Shown one piece after another: positions 47,011 through 55,654 of a DNA stretch of 64,000 nt. The position numbers were made by a program, and so were the translations under genes. Each line of letters opens with the position of its first letter. Position 1 is the first letter of the stretch. The stretch spans positions 434,001-498,000 of the forward strand of contig CAVWTN010000001.1 of NCBI GenBank assembly GCA_963757945.1, read 5' to 3'. This DNA is from CAVWTN01 sp963757945 (GTDB lineage: Bacteria; Vulcanimicrobiota; Vulcanimicrobiia; Vulcanimicrobiales; Vulcanimicrobiaceae). Under the pieces are notes generated by a model that was not told the DNA's origin, searched no databases, and saw nothing but the letters and a program-made list of their open reading frames with translations.

Positions 47011-47487
47011 TTACGGCCGCCGACATTGATCCCACGCAGCAGCGCGACGTGCAGCGTGACGGCGAGCTACGAGACGTAGCTCGAGGTTGACGCTGAATCC
47101 GGCCGCTTCGGCGCGTTCGACGACGGCGAGCACGTTTTCGATCTCTTCGTCGACGTTGACGATCTCGGGCGCGCTGATGCCCACGGGCGACGCGTTCTCC
47201 CAGAGCACGCGCCGGGCCGTCTGAAGCGCCGAGCGAAGCCGCTGCGGCGTCACTTCCAGGACGGTCCAATCGTCCAGCGACGCGGGCGGAACGATGCGCC
47301 AGCCGCGCCCCGCGAACTCCTCGTCATCGACGAAGGCGTTGGGAATCGCGGCCAGCACGTCGAGCGACTCGCGGTCGGCGGCGCGCAGCGGCAGATCCAT
47401 CTCGGAGAGGCGCACGACGTAACGGAAGAACGGCATGCTGCCGACGCTGTAGGTTCCGGCCGGTGAACCCACGTTGACGTGAATCAT
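47011..47487 (-). CDS. conserved hypothetical protein
   Basis: 158 residues from an ATG at 47487 preceded by AAGGA. Motifs such as FRYVVRLSEMDLPLRAADRE and DDEEFAGRGWRIVPP are not recognised. The last ~25 residues are Arg/Ala-rich and overlap the DUF1697 N-terminal region in another frame, unlike the rest of the protein, suggesting that an original stop was lost near the hairpin at 47064. A TTG at 47544 would add 19 residues. Confidence 0.55.
   Translation of the reverse strand: MIHVNVGSPAGTYSVGSMPFFRYVVRLSEMDLPLRAADRESLDVLAAIPNAFVDDEEFAGRGWRIVPPASLDDWTVLEVTPQRLRSALQTARRVLWENASPVGISAPEIVNVDEEIENVLAVVERAEAAGFSVNLELRLVARRHAARRAAAWDQCRRP
47064..47082. repeat. 8-bp hairpin at the junction of two genes
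   Basis: GAGCTACG-AGA-CGTAGCTC. It supplies the in-frame TAG that cuts off the DUF1697 frame and lies where the upstream gene's conserved part ends. Confidence 0.6.
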
Positions 47488-47578
47488 TCCGTACGTCCTT
47501 CGTGCGCCTCCGCGACGCACCTCCAGCGTACTTCCTTCGCTCAAAGAGCCGAGGGGCAGGGCTTCGGCGCCCGCGGCG

Positions 47579-48673
47579 TCAGCGTTCGAGCGTGAACGGG
47601 ATGTCGAAATCGGCGGCCAGCTTCTCGAGCCCGGCCCACACTTTCACGTGAATCGGGACGCCCCCGGCGCGATGCGCGAGCGTCTTTTCGTACTCGATCT
47701 CGCCCGCGACGTAGATCCGATCCTCGCCGGGCGTCTTCTCGGAGTCCTTGAAGGCACGCAGTTCGCGATCCATATCACGCTTGAAATCGTCGAGATCCCG
47801 GAAACCGTCGACCCTGAACGCCCCGAAGAAATGCGAGATCTTCCCCGGTTCGGGAGCATCGGACGGGAGCGGCAGACCCGTGCCGAAAGCCCCACCCGAA
47901 AGCACGCCGCAGAGGATGTCGACCAGCAAGCCCAGGCCGTAGCCTTTGTGCCCGCCGTTATCGATGCCGAAGCCGCCGAGCGGGAGCAAGGCTCCCTTCA
48001 TCGCGGCGGCCGCATCGAGCGTCTGCTGACCGTTCTCGTCGATCGCCCAGCCGGGATTGAGCGCCTTCCCCTTTCGCTGGTAGACTTCGAGTTTGCCGCG
48101 GGGGACCGTCGTCGTCGCGAAATCGAGCACGAATGCGGGCTCGTTCGCCGTCGGCACCGCGTAGGCGAAGGGATTCGTGCCGAGCATGATCGCTTTGCCG
48201 AACGTCGGCGCGCCGTAGCGCACGGAGTTCGTGGACGAGATCCCGATCATGCCGTGCTCGAGCGCGAGCATCGCGTAGTAGCCGGCGATCCCGTAATGAT
48301 TGGAGTTCGCGACCGTGCCGAACGCGGAGCCGTGCGCTTTCGCTTTTTCAATGACGGCATCCATCGCGCGCCGCCCCGTGGGATGCCCGAGTCCGTTGTC
48401 CGCATCGAGCGCGATCGAGGTCGCCGTTTCGCGCAACACCTTCACGTTCGGTTTCGGATTCATCAAGCCGCTGCGCAGGCGGCTCACGTAATACGATTCC
48501 AGGCGCGCGAGCCCGTGCGACTCAACGCCGCGAAGATCGGCTGCGACGAGCACCTCCGCGACGATCGCCGCATCGGCCGGCGCGACGCCGGTCTTGGTCA
48601 GCACGGCCGTCACGAAGTCTTTGAGTTTTGGTTCCGTCGACAGGCGATATTCGGTCGTTGAGATCTCAGCCAC
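47579..48673 (-). CDS. malate/L-lactate dehydrogenase family (Ldh2) oxidoreductase
   Basis: A 364-residue NAD(P)-dependent 2-oxo/2-hydroxy acid oxidoreductase of the LDH2/MDH2 fold, unrelated to Rossmann MDH. RGVESHGLARLESYY, NSNHYGIAGYYA (catalytic His), GTNPFAYAVP and GGHKGYGLGLLVDILCG are conserved. Substrate could be malate, lactate, sulfolactate or ureidoglycolate. GTG at 48673 follows GGAGG by four bases. It lies 72 bp downstream of thrB. Confidence 0.87.
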   Translation of the reverse strand: MAEISTTEYRLSTEPKLKDFVTAVLTKTGVAPADAAIVAEVLVAADLRGVESHGLARLESYYVSRLRSGLMNPKPNVKVLRETATSIALDADNGLGHPTGRRAMDAVIEKAKAHGSAFGTVANSNHYGIAGYYAMLALEHGMIGISSTNSVRYGAPTFGKAIMLGTNPFAYAVPTANEPAFVLDFATTTVPRGKLEVYQRKGKALNPGWAIDENGQQTLDAAAAMKGALLPLGGFGIDNGGHKGYGLGLLVDILCGVLSGGAFGTGLPLPSDAPEPGKISHFFGAFRVDGFRDLDDFKRDMDRELRAFKDSEKTPGEDRIYVAGEIEYEKTLAHRAGGVPIHVKVWAGLEKLAADFDIPFTLER

Positions 48674-48745
48674 GATTCCTCCAGGCATTCTTGACACAGG
48701 GCATCTTCTTGCACTTCCGTTCCGTCGGTGGACGACCTTGCGGCG

Positions 48746-49645
48746 CTAGATCGTCTCGACGCTCGCTCCTTGGCTTGCGATCGCAAGGTGGCGCACGTCG
48801 CTTCCGATCCCTTCCCGGGCGAACGCGTCGTGCATCGCGCGCCCGATCGATTCGTCGTTCGAGTCGACGAGCGCCAGCACGCTCGGCCCCGCGCCCGAGA
48901 GCGTGATCGAGAGCAGCCCGGGCAGATCGAACGCGAGCATCGCGTCGAAGCCGGGGACGAGCGGCGCCCGGAACGGTTGATGGATCCGGTCGCGCGTCGC
49001 CTCGCGCAAGCCCGAGAACGAGCCGCTCGCGAGCGAGGCGGCGAGCAGCGCCGCGCGCTGCACGTTGAACACGACGTCGGCGCGCGGATAGGTCGCGGGC
49101 AGCAAAGCGCGCGCGGCCGCGGTCGGCAGGACGATCTGCGGCGTGACCACGATCGCACGCAAGCCCGGCGGCGGCTCGAAGCGCAAGTACTGCGGCGGCG
49201 AGCCGTTCGGCTGCGCGGCGATGACCACCCCGCCCAGGAGCGCGGGGAGCGCGTTATCCGGATGCCCTTCGAGCGTGCAGGCCATCTGCGCGAGGGCCGC
49301 CGGGGTCGGACGCCTCTGGGCGAGCTCCGCGCCGATCGTCACGCCGAGCACGGCCCCTGCGGCGCTCGCGCCCAATCCCTTACCGAGCGGAATGTCGTTC
49401 TGCACCTCGATCGAGACGTTCGGTCGCGGTGCCGCGCCCAAGACGAGATCGAGGCCGCGCAGCACTTCGGATTCGAAGCCGGGATTCGTCGGCTTCGCCG
49501 AGCCGCCGTCGATCGTGAAGCTGAAAGCTTGCGCCGGCTGCACGCTCGCTCGGACCGAGAGGTCCAGGGCGAGGCCGATCGCATCGAACCCCGGCCCGAG
49601 ATTCGCGCTCGAAGCGGGGACGCTGACGCTGAACGCTCTACGCAT
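48746..49645 (-). CDS. thrB: homoserine kinase
   Basis: A 299-residue GHMP kinase. PASSANLGPGFDAIGLALD at residues 10-28 and the ATP loop PLGKGLGASAAGAV are the homoserine kinase signatures. It phosphorylates homoserine for threonine synthase, encoded just upstream with an 8-bp overlap. Confidence 0.95.
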   Translation of the reverse strand: MRRAFSVSVPASSANLGPGFDAIGLALDLSVRASVQPAQAFSFTIDGGSAKPTNPGFESEVLRGLDLVLGAAPRPNVSIEVQNDIPLGKGLGASAAGAVLGVTIGAELAQRRPTPAALAQMACTLEGHPDNALPALLGGVVIAAQPNGSPPQYLRFEPPPGLRAIVVTPQIVLPTAAARALLPATYPRADVVFNVQRAALLAASLASGSFSGLREATRDRIHQPFRAPLVPGFDAMLAFDLPGLLSITLSGAGPSVLALVDSNDESIGRAMHDAFAREGIGSDVRHLAIASQGASVETI

Positions 49646-50897
49646 GCGGCGCCGCGATTCGGTCGATCAGCGCGCGCAGGCTCTTCTCATCCGGCGCGTC
49701 GACGATGCGGTTGGCAAACGGCGCGTCCGAAGCGTGATAGCGCGCGGCATAGGCGCCGTCCTTGAGCACGTGCCCGGTCAGCACGAGCACGACGTCGTCG
49801 TCCGCGGCGATCGTGCCTCCGGCGCGCAAACGGCGCAGCCCGGCGAGCGAGGCCGCCGAGGCGGGCTCGCACCCGACGCCGTCGCGGCCGATGACCGCGC
49901 GCGCATCGGCGATCTCGTCGTCGCTGACGTCGAGCACGATGCCGCCGCTGGCGCGCACTTCGCCGAGTGCCTTCTTCCACGACGCGGGTGCGCCGATCTT
50001 GATCGCGGTCGCGGTCGTTTCCGCGCGGACCGGCACGAGCGGTTCGCCGCTGCGGAACGCGCGCGCGAACGGCGCCGCGCCCGCCGCCTGCACGACCGCC
50101 AGACGCGGCAAGCGATCGATCAAGCCGAGCTCGAACGCTTCACGCAGGCCCTTGCCGATCGCGCTCGTGTTGCCGAGATTGCCGCCGGGCAGCACGATCC
50201 AATCCGGCGCGCGCCAATCGCGCAGATCCAGCAGCACGAACGCCGCGCACTTCTGTCCCTCGATGCGATACGGGTTGACGCTGTTCACGATCGCGACGCG
50301 GGCCGGATCGAGCGACCGCACCACCTCGAGCGCGCGATCGAAATCGCCGTCGACGGTCGCGACCGTCGCACCGTAATCGAGCGTCTGCGCCATCTTCGCT
50401 TCGCTCACGCCGACGCGCGGCACGAGCACGATCGCCGCGAGCCCGGCGCGCGCCGCGTACGCGGCCATCGAAGCCGCGGTGTTTCCCGTGCTCGCGCAGA
50501 TCGCGACGCGCGCGCCGCGCTGGTTCGCGCGCGAGATCGCCACGGTCATCCCGGCGTCTTTGAACGACGCCGTCGGATTCATGCCGAGATGCAGGTAGGC
50601 GACGCGGCTCGCTTCGGCGTACGCGGCGCCTCGCTTCGCGGTATAGAGCGGGACCGCGTTTTCGCGCAGCGTGACCACGTTGCGGGCGTCGAGCGGCGGA
50701 AGCAGCTCGCGGAAACGCCAGACGCCGCTCTGATCGAGCGGATCGTTCGAGCGGCGACGTTCGCTCCAGAGCGCACGCAGGCTCCCGGCGTCCTTACCGG
50801 CGAGCGACGGGCGAAAGGCGGCGAGCTCGCCGCACCGATCGCACGTGATGACGTCCTCGCCGAGCGGTGCGGCGCATTCACTACAGACCAGTTCCAC
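49638..50897 (-). CDS. thrC: threonine synthase
   Basis: A 419-residue PLP enzyme. A zinc ribbon (Cys5, Cys8, Cys19, Cys22) precedes the fold, PLP-binding Lys113 is in NPTASFKDAGM, and the phosphate loop is PGGNLGNTSAI. Converts phosphohomoserine to threonine. It lies 15 bp after ilvD and overlaps thrB. Confidence 0.93.
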   Translation of the reverse strand: MELVCSECAAPLGEDVITCDRCGELAAFRPSLAGKDAGSLRALWSERRRSNDPLDQSGVWRFRELLPPLDARNVVTLRENAVPLYTAKRGAAYAEASRVAYLHLGMNPTASFKDAGMTVAISRANQRGARVAICASTGNTAASMAAYAARAGLAAIVLVPRVGVSEAKMAQTLDYGATVATVDGDFDRALEVVRSLDPARVAIVNSVNPYRIEGQKCAAFVLLDLRDWRAPDWIVLPGGNLGNTSAIGKGLREAFELGLIDRLPRLAVVQAAGAAPFARAFRSGEPLVPVRAETTATAIKIGAPASWKKALGEVRASGGIVLDVSDDEIADARAVIGRDGVGCEPASAASLAGLRRLRAGGTIAADDDVVLVLTGHVLKDGAYAARYHASDAPFANRIVDAPDEKSLRALIDRIAAPHA

Positions 50898-50912
50898 GTT
50901 GGCGTTCTTTCT

Positions 50913-52592
50913 CTAGCGCGGACGCGTGATCGCGCCGTCGGCAGCCGACGAAACGAGATACGCGTACTTCGCCATCACGCCGCTCGTATAACGGGGCGCG
51001 GGCGGGTTCCAAGCGCGGCGGCGCTCGGCGAGTTCTTCTTCTGCGAGCGCGACGTCGAGCCGGCGGCCCTCGACGTCGATCGTGATGACGTCCCCGTCGC
51101 GCACGAGCCCGAGCGGGCCGCCTGCCGCGGCCTCCGGCGCCGCATGGCCGATCATGAGCCCGCGCGTTCCGCCCGAGAAGCGGCCGTCGGTCACGAGCGC
51201 CACCGATTCACCCAGGCCGGCACCGACGATCGCGCCGGTCACGCCGAGCATCTCGCGCATCCCCGGGCCGCCCTTGGGGCCTTCATAGCGGATCACGACG
51301 ACGTCGCCGGCGTGGATGCGTCCCTCGGAGACGGCCTGCATCGCATCTTCTTCTCGCTCGAAGACACGGGCCGGCCCCTGATGGTACGTCCGTTCGTGAC
51401 CCGCGATCTTCACGACCGCGCCTTCGGGCGCGAGCGATCCGCGCAGGATCACGAGGCCTCCGCTGGGTTTGAACGGCCGCTCCGCATGTGCGATCACGAC
51501 TTGGCCGGGCGTCTCGACCGCCGTCGCCGTCGCTTCTCGCAGCGTCTGGCCGGTGACGGTCATCGCGTCCGGATGGACGAGATTCGCTTCGACCATGCGC
51601 TTGGCGATCAATTGAATTCCGCCCGCGCGATCGACGTCGAGCGCGACGTACTTGCCGCCCGGACGCAGATCCGCGATGATCGGCGTGCGCGCGCTGATCC
51701 GGTCGAAATCTTCCAGTTCGAGCGGCACGCCCGCTTCGCGCGCGATCGCGAGCAAATGCAGAACGCTGTTGGTCGATCCGCCCGTGCCCGCGGCCGCGGC
51801 GATCCCGTTTTCGAACGCTTCGCGCGTCAGCAGGTCGCGCGGCAGCACGCCGCGGCGCAGCAGATCCATGACGAGCTTGCCCGCTTCGTAGCCGATTTGA
51901 TCCTTGCGCGGATCGGTCGCACCCGGGCTCGCGCTTCCCGCCGGCGAGATGCCGAGAAACTCGAACACCGTCGCCATCGTGTTCGCGGTGTACTGCCCGC
52001 CGCAGGCGCCGGCGCCCGGGATCGCATGATCCTCGATCGCTTGCAAGCGCGCGTCGTCGATCTTCCCCGCGGCGCGCGCGCCGATCGCCTCGTAGATGTC
52101 GACGATCGTGAGATCCTCGCCGTCGAGCTTGCCGGGCGCGATCGAGCCGCCGTACACGATCAAGGCGGGCACGTTCAAGCGGATCAGGCCCATCGCGGCG
52201 CCCGGCGAGGTCTTATCGCACGCGACGAGGGCGATCATCGCATCGAACATGTGCCCGCGCCCGACGAGCTCGATCGAGTCCGCGATGATCTCGCGGCTGA
52301 CGAGCGAGGTCTTCATCCCCTCGGTGCCCATCGTGACGCCGTCGGAGATTGCGATCGTGTTGAACTCCATCGGCGTTCCGCCCGCATCGCGCACGCCGCG
52401 CTTGACGTGTTCGGCGAGCTTGCGCAAGTTGAGATTGCACGGCATCGTCTCGATCCACGTGTTCGCGATGCCGACGATCGGCTTGCGCAAATCTTCCGCG
52501 CTGAATCCGACGGCTTTGTACATGGCGCGGGCGGCCGCGCGGTCGCGCCCGTCCGTGATGACGGCGCTATGCGCCTTGATATCGTAGCTCAC
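50913..52592 (-). CDS. ilvD: dihydroxy-acid dehydratase
   Basis: A 559-residue IlvD. Fe-S ligands Cys52 (MPCN), Cys125 (ACDKT) and Cys197 (GACGGQYTANTM) are in place, and the C-terminal FSGGTRGLMIGHAAPEA is intact. It makes 2-oxoisovalerate and 2-oxo-3-methylvalerate for Val/Ile. First gene of the ilvD-thrC-thrB block; threonine also feeds isoleucine, so the grouping makes metabolic sense. Confidence 0.96.
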   Translation of the reverse strand: MSYDIKAHSAVITDGRDRAAARAMYKAVGFSAEDLRKPIVGIANTWIETMPCNLNLRKLAEHVKRGVRDAGGTPMEFNTIAISDGVTMGTEGMKTSLVSREIIADSIELVGRGHMFDAMIALVACDKTSPGAAMGLIRLNVPALIVYGGSIAPGKLDGEDLTIVDIYEAIGARAAGKIDDARLQAIEDHAIPGAGACGGQYTANTMATVFEFLGISPAGSASPGATDPRKDQIGYEAGKLVMDLLRRGVLPRDLLTREAFENGIAAAAGTGGSTNSVLHLLAIAREAGVPLELEDFDRISARTPIIADLRPGGKYVALDVDRAGGIQLIAKRMVEANLVHPDAMTVTGQTLREATATAVETPGQVVIAHAERPFKPSGGLVILRGSLAPEGAVVKIAGHERTYHQGPARVFEREEDAMQAVSEGRIHAGDVVVIRYEGPKGGPGMREMLGVTGAIVGAGLGESVALVTDGRFSGGTRGLMIGHAAPEAAAGGPLGLVRDGDVITIDVEGRRLDVALAEEELAERRRAWNPPAPRYTSGVMAKYAYLVSSAADGAITRPR

Positions 52593-52660
52593 CGGTCAAT
52601 CTGCGCGCGCGGCGCACGGCTGTCCTGCCGCCGCACGCGCTTACGAGCCGGCCCGGGAGG

Positions 52661-53383
52661 TTAGATGCTCAGGCCGTGCGCCGCAGCGCGATCCGAGAGC
52701 CGCGAATACCAGCGGACGAGCATCGCGTAGCGCACGCAATCGAAGTAGATGAACGAGAGCAAGACCACCGGCAGCGTGCCGATCAAGGAAGCGGGCTCCC
52801 GCGCCCACGCGATGACGGCGGCCAGGTACGTGAAGCTCACGGGGATCGCCAGAAGGACGAGCGACCCTCCGACGACCGCGAACGTCGAGAAGAATCGATC
52901 CTTCGTCATCCGGAACGATTCACGAAACGCGCTCCACTTGCCGGAGAGCACCGCGCCGATCGTCACCTGCGACCAGAGCACCGCGACGACGATCCCCGGC
53001 AGGACGAACGCGAACAGGCCGATCTCCGTCGCGAGGCCCACGGCGACGATCGCGCTGAGCATGATCCCGAAACGCCCCGGCGTCATCCGGAAATCGGAAT
53101 CCAAGCGGCGCAGCGCCGAGGGCATGATGAAAAACACCGAGAGCAGCGCCAGCACCAAGAGCGACCGGATCCCGAAGCTGGAGATCAAGGCCGTGACGAG
53201 CGCCTCGGGGCTGTCGTTCGCCGGCGCCATGAAGCGCAGGCCGGCGGCGGTCGCCGCGGAGCAGATCACGGCGAACGCGGCGTAGACCTTCCAGCGCTCG
53301 CGCATCAGCCATAAGCCCTCGCCGAACAGGTCGAGAAACGAACTGTCTTCGCCCCAGCGGGCTGAAAACGTGCCGATCGCCAT
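52661..53383 (-). CDS. multi-pass membrane protein of unknown function
   Basis: 240 residues from an ATG at 53383. Around five to six hydrophobic segments, with an amphipathic LSGKWSAFRESFRMTKDRFF loop in the middle. The layout resembles DUF975/YciC-like integral membrane proteins; the match is weak. The frame remains open upstream without similarity. Divergent from the GntR regulator. Confidence 0.6.
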   Translation of the reverse strand: MAIGTFSARWGEDSSFLDLFGEGLWLMRERWKVYAAFAVICSAATAAGLRFMAPANDSPEALVTALISSFGIRSLLVLALLSVFFIMPSALRRLDSDFRMTPGRFGIMLSAIVAVGLATEIGLFAFVLPGIVVAVLWSQVTIGAVLSGKWSAFRESFRMTKDRFFSTFAVVGGSLVLLAIPVSFTYLAAVIAWAREPASLIGTLPVVLLSFIYFDCVRYAMLVRWYSRLSDRAAAHGLSI

Positions 53384-53522
53384 GCGAATCCCCGCGGACA
53401 AGGTTTCTCTCCGGGTTATCGGCAGGGAGGGCGCCCGGCTATAGCGATCCCCCCGGACGCCGCCGCCGCTTACTATGCCGTGCCGACCGAGGGATAGCCG
53501 TCCCGGCGGTAAATGCCCCCAT

Positions 53523-54236
53523 ATGGACGGCGTCGCGCGCAAACCGAAGCGCCGCCACGACGAGGTCGTGGAGCGCCTGACCGTGCGAATCGTCTCCGGC
53601 GAGTTCGCCCCCGGCACCACCTTGCCGGCCGAGCCCGAGTTCGCCCAGCAGCTCGGCGTTTCGCGGACGGTCCTGCGCGAGGCGCTGCGGGTCCTCGCGG
53701 AAAAGGGCCTGATCGAGGCGCGCCACGGCTCCGGCACGCGGGTCGCGCCCGTCGCGCAGTGGGACCAGTTCGACGCGGGGATCCTGAGGGCGCGCCGCGC
53801 CGGCGGCGCGATGTTCGCGGTCCTCTCCGACATGATCGAAGCCCGCCGCATCGTCGAATGCGCGGTCGCGGCCCTGGCGGCGGAACGCGCGGATGAAAGC
53901 GATCGCCGCGCCTTGGAACGCGAGATCGACCGCATGCAGGCGAGCCTCGAGCAGCCCGGGCTCTACGCCGCCGCGGACGCCGAATTTCATCGCGCGATTC
54001 TGCTGGCAGCGGACAATGCCATCCTCTTGCGAATGATGGAGCCGATCCGCACGCTGATCGCGTTCGGCCAAGAGTTGACCGACACGCTGACGATCGAGCA
54101 GCATCGGGCGCTCGGCGAGCATCGCGCGATCGCGAGGGCGATCTGCAACCGGGATGCGCCGGGGGCGCACAGCGCGATGCACGAGCACCTCACCAATACC
54201 GAGAGCGACCTCCGCAGAATCCTGAAGGAACGTTGA
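53523..54236 (+). CDS. GntR/FadR-family transcriptional regulator
   Basis: A 237-residue regulator. The winged HTH is LPAEPEFAQQLGVSRTVLRE with ALRVLAEKGLIEARHGSGT (residues 30-68). The C-terminal FCD domain has the metal-binding histidines in DAEFHRAILLA and EHRAIARAI. FadR-FCD regulators of this type (GlcC, LldR) sense 2-hydroxy acids. Its stop overlaps the glcD start by 4 bp, so it very likely controls the glycolate/lactate oxidase genes. Confidence 0.9.
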   Translation: MDGVARKPKRRHDEVVERLTVRIVSGEFAPGTTLPAEPEFAQQLGVSRTVLREALRVLAEKGLIEARHGSGTRVAPVAQWDQFDAGILRARRAGGAMFAVLSDMIEARRIVECAVAALAAERADESDRRALEREIDRMQASLEQPGLYAAADAEFHRAILLAADNAILLRMMEPIRTLIAFGQELTDTLTIEQHRALGEHRAIARAICNRDAPGAHSAMHEHLTNTESDLRRILKER

Positions 54237-55645
54237 TTACCGCCGAACTCCTGGCCCGGCTCCGGGCGATCTGTCCCGGTCCGCGCAGCGTCCTGGTGGA
54301 GCCGGAAGATCTCTTGGCATACGGCTTCGACGGCACGTGGTACGAGAGCGTCCCGCTCGCCGTCGTCCTCCCGGAAAGCGCGGCGCAGATCGCGGAACTG
54401 CACAGGCTCGCCACGCGCGAGCGGATCCCGCTCACGCCGCGCGCGATGGGCAGCGGGCTCTCCGGCGGCTCGATTCCGCTTGCCGGAAGCATCGTGTTGA
54501 ACGTCATGCGCATGAATCGCATCCTCGAGATCGACGAGGTGAACTTCGTCGCCGTCGTCGAGCCCGGGGTGATCACGGCCGATCTGCAGCGCGCCGTCGA
54601 AGCGAAGGGTCTCTTCTACCCGCCGGATCCCTCGAGCTTGCGCCAGTCCGCACTCGGCGGGAACGTCGCGGAGAACGCGGGCGGCGCGCGCTGTTTGAAA
54701 TACGGCGTCACGCGCGATTATGTCGCCGCGCTCGAGGTCGTTCTGCCGGCCGGCGAGATCATCCGCATCGGCGGCAAAATGGTCAAGAACGTCACCGGCT
54801 ACGATCTGCGCGGACTCTTCACGGGAGCCGAGGGGACGCTCGGCACGATCTCGCAGATCACCGTCCGCCTGATCTCCAAGCCGAAACACTCGGCGACCGC
54901 CACCGCCGCGTTCGCAAGCATCGAAGATGCGGCGGGCGCGGTCACGGCGATCATGTCGAGCGGCATCGTGCCGACCTCGATCGAGTTGATGGACCGTCTG
55001 ACGATGGAGTGCGTCGAAGCGAGCGCCCCCTGCGGATTGCCGCTCGCCAGCGACGCGCTGCTGCTCTTCGCGGTCGACGGCAACCACGAGGCGATCGTCG
55101 CGAGCGAACTCGACGAGATCGCCGCGCTCGCGCGCCGCTGCGGCGCGAGCGAGATCCGCATCGCGCGAACCGCGGAAGAGAGCGCGGCGTTGTGGAATGC
55201 GCGGCGCTCGATCTCGCCCGCGCTCGCGCGCCGTCGGCCCAACAAGCTGGGCGAGGATATCTCCGTCCCGCGCTCGGCGATCGTGCCGATGGTGCGGGCG
55301 ATCCGCGAGATCGCGGCGCGTCATGCGTTGCCGATCCCGGTCTTCGGCCACGCGGGCGATGGGAATCTCCATCCGAACATCCTGTGCGATCGCCGCGATG
55401 CCCAGGAGATGGTGCGCGTGCGCCTCGCCGCGCGCGAGATCTTCGAAGCAGCGCTTGCGCTCGGCGGCACGCTCTCCGGCGAGCACGGGATCGGATTGCT
55501 CAAGAAACAGTTCATGGAAGAGGATCTCGGCGCGGGCACGCTGGCGCTGATGCGCCGCATCAAAGATGCCGTCGATCCTGCGGGCATCATGAACCCGGGC
55601 AAGATCTTTCCCGATCCGGGCGGAGCCGATGCGTTTCGCCTCTAA
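54233..55645 (+). CDS. glcD: glycolate/D-lactate oxidase, FAD-linked subunit
   Basis: A 470-residue FAD-linked oxidase. The PCMH FAD domain has PRAMGSGLSGGSIPL and PPDPSSLRQSALGGNVAENAGG. The C-terminal cap has FGHAGDGNLHPNIL and SGEHGIGLLKKQF. TTG start overlapping the regulator stop. Partner GlcF follows after 9 bp. A separate GlcE subunit is absent, so it may work as a two-component D-2-hydroxy acid dehydrogenase. Confidence 0.92.
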   Translation: MITAELLARLRAICPGPRSVLVEPEDLLAYGFDGTWYESVPLAVVLPESAAQIAELHRLATRERIPLTPRAMGSGLSGGSIPLAGSIVLNVMRMNRILEIDEVNFVAVVEPGVITADLQRAVEAKGLFYPPDPSSLRQSALGGNVAENAGGARCLKYGVTRDYVAALEVVLPAGEIIRIGGKMVKNVTGYDLRGLFTGAEGTLGTISQITVRLISKPKHSATATAAFASIEDAAGAVTAIMSSGIVPTSIELMDRLTMECVEASAPCGLPLASDALLLFAVDGNHEAIVASELDEIAALARRCGASEIRIARTAEESAALWNARRSISPALARRRPNKLGEDISVPRSAIVPMVRAIREIAARHALPIPVFGHAGDGNLHPNILCDRRDAQEMVRVRLAAREIFEAALALGGTLSGEHGIGLLKKQFMEEDLGAGTLALMRRIKDAVDPAGIMNPGKIFPDPGGADAFRL

Positions 55646-55654
55646 CTCTGCGCG

